Source: Tethya wilhelma (lineage: Eukaryota > Porifera > Demospongiae > Tethyida > Tethyidae). Taken from it: DNA of 64,000 nt. A program made the translations under genes and the position numbers. Positions 12,272 to 21,503 of the stretch are shown here, piece after piece. The stretch spans positions 9,430,927-9,494,926 of the forward strand of contig CAXIPT010000001.1 in NCBI GenBank assembly GCA_964030475.1, written 5' to 3'. The notes beneath the pieces were generated by a model, which made no database searches, was not told the DNA's origin, and was given only the letters and a program-made list of their open reading frames with translations. Position 1 is the first letter of the stretch. Every line of letters begins with the position of its first letter.

Positions 12272-14592
12272 TCAGTCACTGACAGTTTCCAAATTCGATT
12301 TCGGCCCATGGGTTGGTCGATACTGCCTGCATCTCACATTGATTTTGTCTTGTTTGAGAGCTTTCCATCGCTTGCTTTCGTCCGGGCAATACAGAGGTCC
12401 GATGTTAAAACGTTTGTTACAATGAACTGCATGTATAATTATATTATGATTGTCACGGATAATACTATTAAAATCTGATCCACACACTGATATAGTCATA
12501 ATTATTAGGACACGAACCTCTGATGGCATGTAATCGTTTTGAATCAAGTTGTACAATTCCATCTTTCCTTGGTTTGGTAGCGCATCCATTACCCATTTCT
12601 TCTTTTGAGAATAACAGTTCAGTCAATTGTTGACTGAGTTGTTCTGCGTTGTCACAAGCATCCACACTAGAAAGTTTTGAGGCGTCCACTCCTGGTAAAA
12701 AAACACCCTCTTTCTCATCTCCTTCAACACCAAACCAACATCCTATATAGGTGTATAGAGCACATTTTGTACGGGCAGCAGCTATAATAATAATAATGAC
12801 CTGCTTCATTTCCATGAGAATAGCTAGTTGTGGCCTTATCCTTATCCTTTGAACTCTATAGTAATAAAATTAGAATACAAAAGAAATGTCACAATATATT
12901 TTTTTGTAAAACTAATGTATAATATCTACACTTATATACCTTACGCTTCTTTCTCACTTCCAATTTCAAGGTTTCAACATCATTAGAGAGACGATTGAAG
13001 TCATCTCGTAGACGATTTAGAGCCACCATTATATCCTACAGTCATGTACAGTGGGACTATGACACACGTGACAAAATTATTATGCATACTTACATTTGTT
13101 TCTGGGCCATAACTATATTTAGACGAGTCTGACATAGGTGTTGGTGATCTGTATTTAAACTGCTGAGGAAGAAATGGACTATATGGGCCATAATGATACA
13201 TGTCCATTTGTGACGCATATTGTGGTCCAGGAGGGTTTTGTTGTGATTCAATTTGCATAGTAGAGTACTGATGACCGTAACTAGCATGTGGGTCAGAGAA
13301 CGCTCTTCGTATAGGCAAAGAATGGGTTGGTGTTACAGTAGCAGACTTAGTTAATTGTCGCCCGACTGGAGGGTAGAGATCCTTTTCCTTCATGCCAGAT
13401 ATCTGCATGGAGGTAATCAATATACATTTAAATTGACATCGTCTATACGTAACAAACCTGGAAAACGTCAATATCACTATTTGTTTCACTGTTATCACCA
13501 ATAACTGTAGTGAAAAGACCTCTCTTCATACCACCTCCTACTGTCTTCAAAACAGATGGAGGTGTAGTCTAAAATGAAGTTTACAATAATACAGTGTTAT
13601 TAAGCATCAAAAAATTTAGACGACAGCTTTAAAAAATAGTATAATGGTAGGGTATGGGTCAAATGCATACCAAAATGATCTCGACAGGCATTTAAAGGTG
13701 GTTATTTTTGCAATTCAAATTTTTTTCCGGAAACAACATGCACTCGAGTTTTCATAATCTGAGGACAAAATTCACTTAATTTGGGTATCCCTATCGAACG
13801 GGCTTAAAATTTTGAGCACTATCAATGACACACTTTTTTCTGAGGGGTTACAGAAAAAAAATATAATTGTATATTCATCACTTTGTTTTGATTTTAGAAC
13901 TAAGACATCACCTATACACATGCATATAGATATATTAGTACATATAAACCTTTAAAAAATCGTTATTCGCTTCACTGGTATCACAAACACCAACTGCAGA
14001 GCTTTCCTTTGTCTTTAAAACTGATTGAGGTGTAACATCTCTAGTCTAAACAGAACATGTGGATGTATTGTCAATCAATCATTTTTGTAAGTGCGTAATA
14101 TACAATGACATTGCTACAACATCAATCATTTACATGTGATATAAAACAAACCTCAAATTGAACGGCATCATTATCGGTGTCACTATCTTGAGCACCAGCA
14201 AGTGCTAGCATTTCCTTTGAACTCTCCATGACATAGCTCTGTTTGGCCTTCTCTGTCATGTGCTCTCTGTTTAGAGCTTCTTTACGAGCTTTCTATAATT
14301 ATTAATAGTGCAGGATAAAGAAAATCAAGATCCTTACTAACTCTGCACACACATAAATTATACGTTGCCTACCTTTGCTTGGAGATCAGTAGGTTTCTCT
14401 GGAGTTTTTCCTATTGTACAAAAGTCAACATAGTTAACAATCATTGGGTATATGGTCATAAATTATACCTTTAGCAGACTTAGAGACGCGTTTCTTTTTT
14501 GTTGGAGATTCAGATGAGGCTGCTGAGCTGCCCTTTCTTTTTCTGTTGCTACTTGCAATTGTACTCGCATTTGGTTCTTCTACATGATCGGC

Positions 14593-14643
<51 letters not shown>

Positions 14644-15624
14644 ACGTACATGCACACGCACACACACACACATGCACACACATACACGTACACAAAGAAA
14701 TACACATTGTCAATTAAATACATTAATTTTACAACTTGCACGTACAAACCTTTGTTTGTTTTTTGCTTTTGGGGTTTTTTTTTGGTCTTTTGTTTAGATG
14801 TAGCTATTATAATACACAAAATTATTATATATAGTAGAAAAGGTGGTATGTCAGTATACAAATTTACTTTTGCTGGAACTGGGGATCGGTGATGATGAAG
14901 TTTGTATCTCTACATCAGATTCTATATATGATAAAAACTACCATAATTAAAGGTGTTCACGTATAATCATCAGTGCATGTATAAACCTTTAGGTGATTTT
15001 GCCTTGTCACTGGAGCTAGTTTCTTCTAAGACTTGTTTCTCTGAACAAGAAGTTATATGGATGAAAAAAAAATCCATGCATGGGTGCACAATGTAATTAT
15101 TGTTGAGACCTACTTTCACTGGTACTGACTGATGGTGAGTCTGATTGTTCATTCTCTATTGACATTGAATATACACATTATAAACATGCATGACTTAATA
15201 AATACCTTGAATATGTGATACCTGAATCGTACAGTTTTCGTATTTCTTCTAGTTCAGACTTCGTTCCTAAAATATACCAAATTATGAGTTTATGCATATA
15301 TGGCATCACTGTGCATGACAACATACCCAATGCAACCACTACTGCAGAGTACGTGGTTGTTGTTCCCTTTACTTTAACTGAGTCCCCACGGCTCAGTAAT
15401 TCAGGAAACTCGTGTATGATCAACTTCAGGGGAATTATTGAGTGGCTATCCTCCCCATCCCACTCAACCAGACAATGACGTTCTACAATGAATGAATGAG
15501 TCAAAGTATACAACAAAACTATACCAATTATAACTAGCTCATTATTAAACCACTCACCAGATAAAATTTGCTCCTTTCTTTTAGTTTCAAGCCTTTTTGT
15601 CCGTCTTGTTGGGATATAAGCCAT
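12272..15624 (-). CDS. BEN-domain protein carried by the CACTA-like element, ~17 exons
   Basis: The ATG at 15624 starts a chain of small exons, approximately: 15624-15558, 15485-15332, 15270-15225, 15158-15116, 15042-14992, 14922-14870, 14803-14751, 14592-14470, 14410-14373, 14293-14154, 14045-13950, 13570-13458, 13403-13094, 13036-12941, 12857-12803, 12785-12520 and 12422-12272. The first eight introns are all phase 1. Exon 2 has a chromo/Tudor-like strand (HCLVEWDGEDSHS). The middle is Ser/Lys-rich with likely nuclear signals (NRKRKGSS, KKKRV). The coding exon at 13036 gives a short coiled coil (NRLRDDFNRLSNDVETLK). The C-terminus is a BEN domain (LSQQLTELLFSKEEMG, LDSKRLHAIR), a DNA- and chromatin-binding fold. 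Exons 14045-13950 and 13570-13458 look duplicated (TPQSVLKT and TPPSVLKT). It probably regulates the element or aids transposition, but that is inference. Confidence 0.7.
14593..14641. repeat. (AC)n microsatellite
   Basis: About 24 AC units inside an intron of the BEN-domain gene. The complementary TG tract lies just upstream of the acceptor of the exon ending at 14592, where a pyrimidine tract would normally be. Confidence 0.95.
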
Positions 15625-15780
15625 CTCGCAATCGGTCGATCACAGCAATCCCTAGTTTACTGAGAAAATACATAAAAATGTATTTCAACTCAGTAGTACT
15701 GCTGCTCTCGAGCCGGAAGTTTAATAATTATGCGGTCAGTAAAGTTTTAATTACATAATTACCCGCGTTTTTTGTCTCTG

Positions 15781-15879
15781 CTTTCTTGTTTAATTGGCCT
15801 CTTTCAGTCTTGTTCTTTATTGGCTCTTTCGAGTCTCTATTGGCCTCTTTCTTGTTCTTTCTTGCTCTTTCTTGCTCTG
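15781..15879. repeat. short imperfect tandem repeat near the CACTA-like right end
   Basis: Repeated ATTGGCCTCTTTC and TTGTTCTTTCTTGCTC words on the plus strand, upstream of the BEN-domain gene start. This may be part of the subterminal region or promoter of that gene. The remainder of 15625-16261 shows no gene. Confidence 0.6.
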
Positions 15880-16423
15880 TATCTCGCCAGGCTTGTTTCA
15901 ACTTGCAAGCAGACACATGCTGTCTCACGTGATATTGTAATTTACTGTACCATCCATGGTACCAAAGGTCACTGACTGGAAGACTGAGCTAGCGCTCGAG
16001 CTAGAGATAAGCAAATTTCGGCTCCAAAAACATGAGACTGGAATTCAAAGTGAGACTATTTTAAGTGTTGGTAGCTTAGCAAGTTTAATAGCGTACAGTT
16101 AGCGTGAGCCCCCCGGCTAGTGAACCGGAGCGGTATGGCGCCACTGAGACACAGAAGTGTGTGTTCCAAGGCTGGACTTCTACCATCCCCTCCTGGTAGC
16201 GTTTATCTCACAATCGTAAGTTGAATTTATATCTAAGTATTATTTACACTAGATCTTCGTACAACTTAGGCTATTTCGGGAAATTTTTTAAACCTCGTTT
16301 CCTGCGAACTTTCTGCATAGATTACGAAATTTGACAAATTTCTACGAACATATACGATTTTTCGCGGAACTTCGTTTTTGAACAGAAAAATCGCGACTTT
16401 GCACAATGATTTTAACGCGGGTG

Positions 16424-17230
16424 TACATAAACTATACCATGATGCTAGCTGCACGTAACTGACCTTTTGAAGTTACTCTGGTGGGCTTCAACGTTCCTCT
16501 AGTCACTGTGGGTCTCTTCAATTCAGAATCTATAATTAAATTAATTCACATCTATCATTGCAATGCAATCCCCTATACAGCAACATAGCATACCTGGGGT
16601 ACCAGGAGAGTGCACCTGAGACGGACTTGAGACGGTGTGTTTCGAGGACCCTGTAACTATGGTGTCAATTTGTGAACTGTACATAAACTATACCATGATG
16701 CTAGCTGCACGTAACTGATCTTTTGAAGTTACTCTGGTGGGCTTCAACGTTCCTCTAGTCACTGTGGGTCGCTTCAATTCAGACTCTGTAATTAAATTAA
16801 TTCACATCTATCATTGCAATGCAATCCCCTATACAGCAACATAGCATACCTGGGGTACCAGGAGAGGGCACCTGAGACGGTGTGTTTCAAGGACCAACTG
16901 TACATAAACTATACCATGATGCTAGCTGCACGTAACTGACCTTTTGAAGTTACTCTGGTGGGCTTCAACGTTCCTCTAGTCACTGTGGGTCTCTTCAATT
17001 CAGAATCTGTAATTAAATTAATTATTCACATCTATCATTGCAATGCAATCCCCTATACAGCAACATAGCATACCTGGGGTACCAGGAGAGGGCACCTGAG
17101 ACGGACTTGAGACGGTGTGTTTCGAGGACCCTGTAACTATGGTGTCAATTTGTGAACTGTACATAAACTATACCATGATGCTAGCTGCACGTAACTGACC
17201 TTTTGAAGTTACTCTGGTGGGCTTCAACGT
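16424..17230. repeat. ~256-bp satellite, right part of array
   Basis: Units start with TACATAAACTATACCATG at 16424, 16680, 16901 and 17160, giving spacings of 256, 221 and 259. The short unit lacks about 35 bp near its end (GACTTGAGACGG region). Units are nearly identical to each other and to 7283-7762. The array is cut at 17230 by a single-N assembly join. Confidence 0.9.
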
Positions 17231-17231
17231 N

Positions 17232-18001
17232 GCAGGTTTACACTGAATTTGAATTAATGTGCGGTGACAAAGCTGTAACAAACATAAAGGAAAATTGGGG
17301 AAAGTGTTTCCCACAGCTCCTGAGGCTAGACACAGTAAAGTCTGAGATCGAACGAAACCCTGCAGCAGCTGAGTTCCGTGCTATGACAGTTCTAGACAAA
17401 AAGGTTCGGGCAAATGGGCCTGCTGCCCACTCTCCAGGAGCATTTTCTGTTCATGAGGTATGCTGACAGTAACTGTTGATAAATTTTCACCCCTGGCATA
17501 CTGAATTGAAAAAAATAGACATGAAAAACGGGAAAAAAAATTGTTTTAAATAATAATTTTATAGGCATGCATGCATACGTAACAATCATTGTCCAAGCTA
17601 CATTCATATGTCTTTGCATATACATGTGCACACATAGCCAGGAACAGCAATAGAAGATGTTTTGAAGATCAAGACATTCCCAGAGCCAAGACTTCTGATC
17701 TTCGGCATCACTCATGATCATGTGCTAAAAGATCCTCAAGGATTTATCGTTGCCGAAAAGCAGATTCTTTTCGAAGTAGAAGATTTTACGGTCGTTGATG
17801 GCTTAATCTCATTGATTGCTTGGTATTATGCATTCTATGTTAACTACCCCAAATCATCACCATGCAGCTGCTAGGATGCTGCTATTTATACAAGTTCTAT
17901 TTGGCCAGTATGCTGAAGGAGTAAAGAAGACAACAAAGTATGTTTCTTTAGTGAACTCTGTAATGAGTATGTCTGAGGCAGCAGATTCTGAGTCTGAGTA
18001 A
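17232..18001 (+). pseudogene. 3' fragment of an unrecognised two-exon gene, frameshifted
   Basis: The fragment begins immediately after the N at 17231. Exon one (17232-17457) reads TEFELMCGDKAVTNIKENW up to a donor near GAG|gtatgc. Exon two, after an acceptor near 17640, reads FPEPRLLIFGITHD and DGLISLIAWYYAFYVNYPK. Near 17850 the frame shifts by one base and continues as HHAAARMLLFIQVLFGQYA to a stop at 18001. The ending (AFxxxYPK then a C-terminal helix) resembles uncharacterised proteins found in many copies in fish, cnidarians and sponges, but I cannot name the family firmly. The 5' part is missing because of the contig edge. Confidence 0.5.
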
Positions 18002-18159
18002 TTTAGTAGGAGCTTTATGTACAGTCACATGAATTCATGCATGCCTGCATGTATTATATTATATTATTATGTTGTTGTTACAATACATGTCTGCATATAT
18101 CTTGTAACTCATTATGTCAAAATTAATTATAATTCTATTATTGTGAAAATATGTAGCAT

Positions 18160-18350
18160 TAAAGATTTTATGAATATATGCAAAACAAGTTATTAACACA
18201 ATATTGCACAAAGAAAATGTGCTGCTTATTAGCACAACCAGTGCATGTGCAAATTTAGCACACAGCAACTTAGCACAGGCGTGTAGTGTGCTTATTTCTG
18301 GGACAAGGGTTTAGCACACATTTTTGTGCTAACTTAGCACACCTGTTTTT
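18160..18350. repeat. TTAGCACA-rich AT repeat
   Basis: Dense degenerate words TTAGCACA, AGCACAC and GTGCTAA in both orientations. The same word set fills the ends of the 2-kb element at 61059-63065, so this may be a remnant of a related element. No clear termini were found here. Confidence 0.4.
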
Positions 18351-18352
18351 TC

Positions 18353-18505
18353 TGTGAATTCTTGTGTCTTTCTCTCCGCATTTCATTTAGAACATGTCTG
18401 ACATGATCTGAAGCCTTTGTAGCACCAATTGTCACTTTTCCTGCATTGTCAAAAACTCTGAACCACTTTTGAACTGCTATATAGGTTGTCAGGTATCAAG
18501 TTGAT
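18353..18505 (-). other. possible coding exon, family unknown
   Basis: The minus-strand frame stays open for about 50 codons, with coding-like composition (AVQKWFRVFDNAGKV, ASDHVRHVLNEMRRERHKN). It ends near a possible border at 18353. No start or neighbouring exons could be joined. Confidence 0.3.
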
Positions 18506-19353
18506 CCCGAATGAGACAGTTTTTCTTTGCTTGTTCTTGTGTTGTGCCTTCACACTTGCTTAGTCCACCACTCCCATGAAACTGAAATTGTAACCATTAT
18601 TATAGTAATTGTAATTGTACATTCCAAGAAATTAAAATGAGCAGAGAGGACGCATTTTAGCACCAATAAAGAGATTAACATATATAGTCAAAACTTTCAT
18701 AACTAACACAGAATTAAGTAACATCAGGCTAAGTGTGCTTTGAAATCAGAATGAGAACGAATATATAGCTACAGTGAGCTATACAGGATGACAAAAATTA
18801 TAAAATATCGAACTATTGTTAATTTTTATACCTAGCTGTCTCTTGTGAACTAGTCTTCTAACTTCAGTGTTCAATGAAATATGGCTGTGCGAGCAACAGC
18901 TGTTTTGCCAATTACATTAATTAATTGTTTTGCCAATTCCCTGATTTTAATTTGATTTAATTTGATTAATTGTTTTGCCAATTCCCTGACTTTAGACATC
19001 TTGAGATCAGCCCCTAGATCTGTTTCTTAATTCACTTGACGCAGTCACTACAGGTAGCTCACTTTTGATTCTCAAGGAGAAGGATCTGGAAAAAAAAAAT
19101 AATGTTAATAATTTACTGTTTAGGCCTCACTAGTATGCTGGCTTCTACCATATACCATTGCACGAAGTGGCAGCTGGTGAGCATGTACCCACAGCAGGTT
19201 GTTGTCTCTGAGACCGTTTGAGATCTGTTGGCACATCCACCTGATTGGTTACCCAGTATATCAGTTCCCCTTCAAAAGGCCGCCCTTGCAGGAGGGAGAA
19301 AAACACCATCTATATCACCTTGACTAGCCTGTGATTACCAGTGACTGGGTTGA
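18506..19353. other. non-coding
   Basis: No gene recognised. A local direct duplication of TTAATTGTTTTGCCAATTCC occurs at about 18918-18992. Confidence 0.5.
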
Positions 19354-20203
19354 TGTAGGAAAGTGTAGCCTTTTGTCCCAGTGGAATCAAGCTTGAACGT
19401 TTTCAGGAGGCATTATCTGATGAACAGGCAAACTTAACATATTCAGCAATGGTGGGTGCTAGGAAACAAAGTGTGCAAGATGCAGAACGGCTTTTGTCTT
19501 CCTCTATGGCCAAGTTCATGGAAAGACGTGGGTACAAATTTGAAGCTGATTACATAAATGCAGTAAATGGATGGAGACGTGCCTGTGATGAGAGAGGATT
19601 GTCAGAAACTGAAAGGAGCAACTTGAACATGCAGTTTCTAGACTACATTCTCGATGACCTCATGCCCTGGCATAAAGAGAATCGGGACTTCAGCCTACTG
19701 GAGGTGAACAAGTAAGTGTTATAAAGAATGATATACACCCTTTCGTGTTACTTACAGTAAAAAATTGTCTAGATTCAAATCCAATATACCCATTTCATGC
19801 ACACAACACTTGGTTTACTAGCTATTTGTTTCTTATTGTTCGTTTATAGGGATCTTTCTAGTGTGTGTGGGTTTACAAGGGAGGTATTGGTTGCAGTGGT
19901 AGCTGATATAGAAACAACCGAGTGGAGAAGAAAGTTTCTATCACAATAAAATTTGCAACCGGAACATCCTAGAGGGATTTCGTTGGAAAGAATTTCACGC
20001 TAAAGCAAGTTAAGTTCGAATGGAGAAAGGTCTGCATCGAATTTCAGAAAAGGCTTGACCCACAACTGCCATTTTATTACTTCACATCAAGCCACGATCG
20101 GTTTCACGAAGGAGATCGTCCTTCTTTTGAAGTCCCAAGAGTTCGCACAAAAAGGGCTAGCAGAGTTCCCAGAAGAGAGTCTGCTCTTTTTACCAGTGGT
20201 TAA
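19354..20203 (+). pseudogene. C-terminal part of an unrecognised protein, two exons, damaged
   Basis: The exon from an acceptor near 19353 reads KLERFQEALSDEQANL and then ERRGYKFEADYINAVNGWRR to a donor at 19712. After an acceptor near 19849 the next exon reads DLSSVCGFTREVLVAVVAD and continues with HPRG. A frame change near 19975 leads to FTLKQVKFEWRKVCIEFQKR and LDPQLPFYYFTSSHDRF, ending at a TAA at 20201-20203. The HPRG segment and the following FYY/RF motifs recall C-termini of repeated uncharacterised proteins in cnidarians and sponges. I do not assign a function. The frame loss between the exon and the tail suggests a deletion of some tens of bases. Confidence 0.5.
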
Positions 20204-20468
20204 CACTACCAGTTCACTGAACTGTTCACCTATAGGGCTCAGTTTCACAACCATCCAGTTGAAGTTGTTCCGAGTCATATATATGTCTGACCATTCTTAT
20301 GTATAATAATTACAGTTACATTTCAAAGTACTATTACATGATTGTTGGATATTAGTAATTATAGCTCACATACAGTCACTAACTGTTTCTGTACAGTAAT
20401 GTTTTGTATGTCATAAGATATAAATAATTCAATAAAGTTTGAATAAACACAATGTCATATCAGACAAG

Positions 20469-20955
20469 TCATACAAGATGCATGATGTCAAATGTTGGAA
20501 TCAATAGTTGGACAATTATTAAACTAATACAAATTATTACATGTTCTTTTGACAAGTATAAGGACCAATCACCCTTTCGGGTAACGTGGATGGCTGTGTA
20601 GAATCCTGGACCCCTCTTTAACAACTTGAATTTTACCCAGGCAAATTCTACTTTTGTTATACTGCCAGAATTAATTGCAGCGTTAACGTCCGGACACAGT
20701 TCTTTTGCCACATATCCAATTCTTTGCCAGCGAAATGCATGATTGGCCTCAAAACGCACTGCAAGACTATCCACCGGATTGTCTGGCTCTTGCATCATTC
20801 CAACTTCAACCTGTGTTAATTCGGTCTCGGATTTCCTTCAAGATGATCTGAATTCTGTCATCCCGAGTCACTCCCACACATTTGAAGGTGACTGTACATG
20901 TTGCCTCCTCTGATTCTCCCAGTCAGGATATATTGTCAACATTTGAATTGTCCAT
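20469..20955 (-). pseudogene. HIRAN-domain protein fragment
   Basis: The minus-strand frame 20798-20469 reads MMQEPDNPVDSLAVRF, then WQRIGYVAKELCPDVNAA and GPGFYTAIHVTRKGDW. This matches the layout of a HIRAN domain (EPxNPxDxxAxxV, then GYV), a DNA-end-binding module best known from SWI/SNF-family helicases such as HLTF. Upstream, another frame from an ATG at 20955 reads EATCTVTFKCVGVTR and supplies the first strand of the domain, but it contains a TGA and needs a one-base shift near 20820. A further open piece (VDTDSGVKIFDAFIRNHPALP) lies at about 21080-21180. No helicase motifs are nearby. It is likely a stand-alone HIRAN gene broken by mutation and by the hAT-2 insertion next to it. Confidence 0.65.
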
Positions 20956-21503
20956 TACATCGACTAATATGTTTGTCTTTACACACACACTATATAAAGC
21001 ACGGTTCAGCACACACCACTGTAAATTATGTTTGTCACGTTTTCAACTCACAGGTATGAAGCAGAATTGTTCTATTTTTAATTACAGTGACTCATCGGAA
21101 CATCGTACAGGTAAGGCTGGATGATTACGTATGAAAGCATCAAAAATTTTCACACCAGAGTCAGTGTCAACTTGAACCTCACATTGCCTAATTTCCACTG
21201 ATAATCAGTGGCGGAGCTACACCCGGGCCTACATGGGCCTTTGCCCTGGCTAACTTCGTCTGTGCCCTGGTAAAATGCTTAGCTGGTTAAGTTGGCTAAT
21301 ATTAATTTATACTGACTTTTCTGCGAGTGAGTCGAGTCTTCGATCAAGTCCACGAACACGCATCAAAGTTCACACATGAGAATTCCGAGCGAAGCGAGGC
21401 TAATATTGCACGTGATGTTACACGTGGTGCATAGACTACGTACGGGTGCGTATGTCTATATAATCTATGCATGCACGTGGATAAGTTGAAAACCACAAGA
21501 ACC

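Larger units (their letters stand above)
7763..16421 (+). mobile_element. CACTA/EnSpm-like DNA transposon, 8.66 kb, apparently complete
   Basis: The ends are inverted: CCCGCGCAAAATTTATTG at 7763 and, on the other strand from 16421, CCCGCGTTAAAATCATTG. Both subterminal regions (7763-7920 and 16262-16421) are rich in words like TTCGCGGAA and CGAAATTTCG, as expected of CACTA subterminal repeats. The insertion interrupts a satellite unit and is flanked by the dinucleotide TG on both sides (7761-7762, 16422-16423). Removing the element and one TG restores the unit. A 2-bp duplication suits the CACTA group, but the termini do not start with CACTA. Inside are two convergent genes, a tnp2-like transposase (+) and a BEN-domain gene (-), both open throughout. 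Confidence 0.85.

Noticed and set aside
14434..14892. Open frames rich in Cys/Val or His/Thr
   Set aside because: They are translations of the AC microsatellite.
16080..16200. GC-richer segment considered as a possible tRNA or tRNA-derived element
   Set aside because: No cloverleaf or A/B-box arrangement could be drawn.
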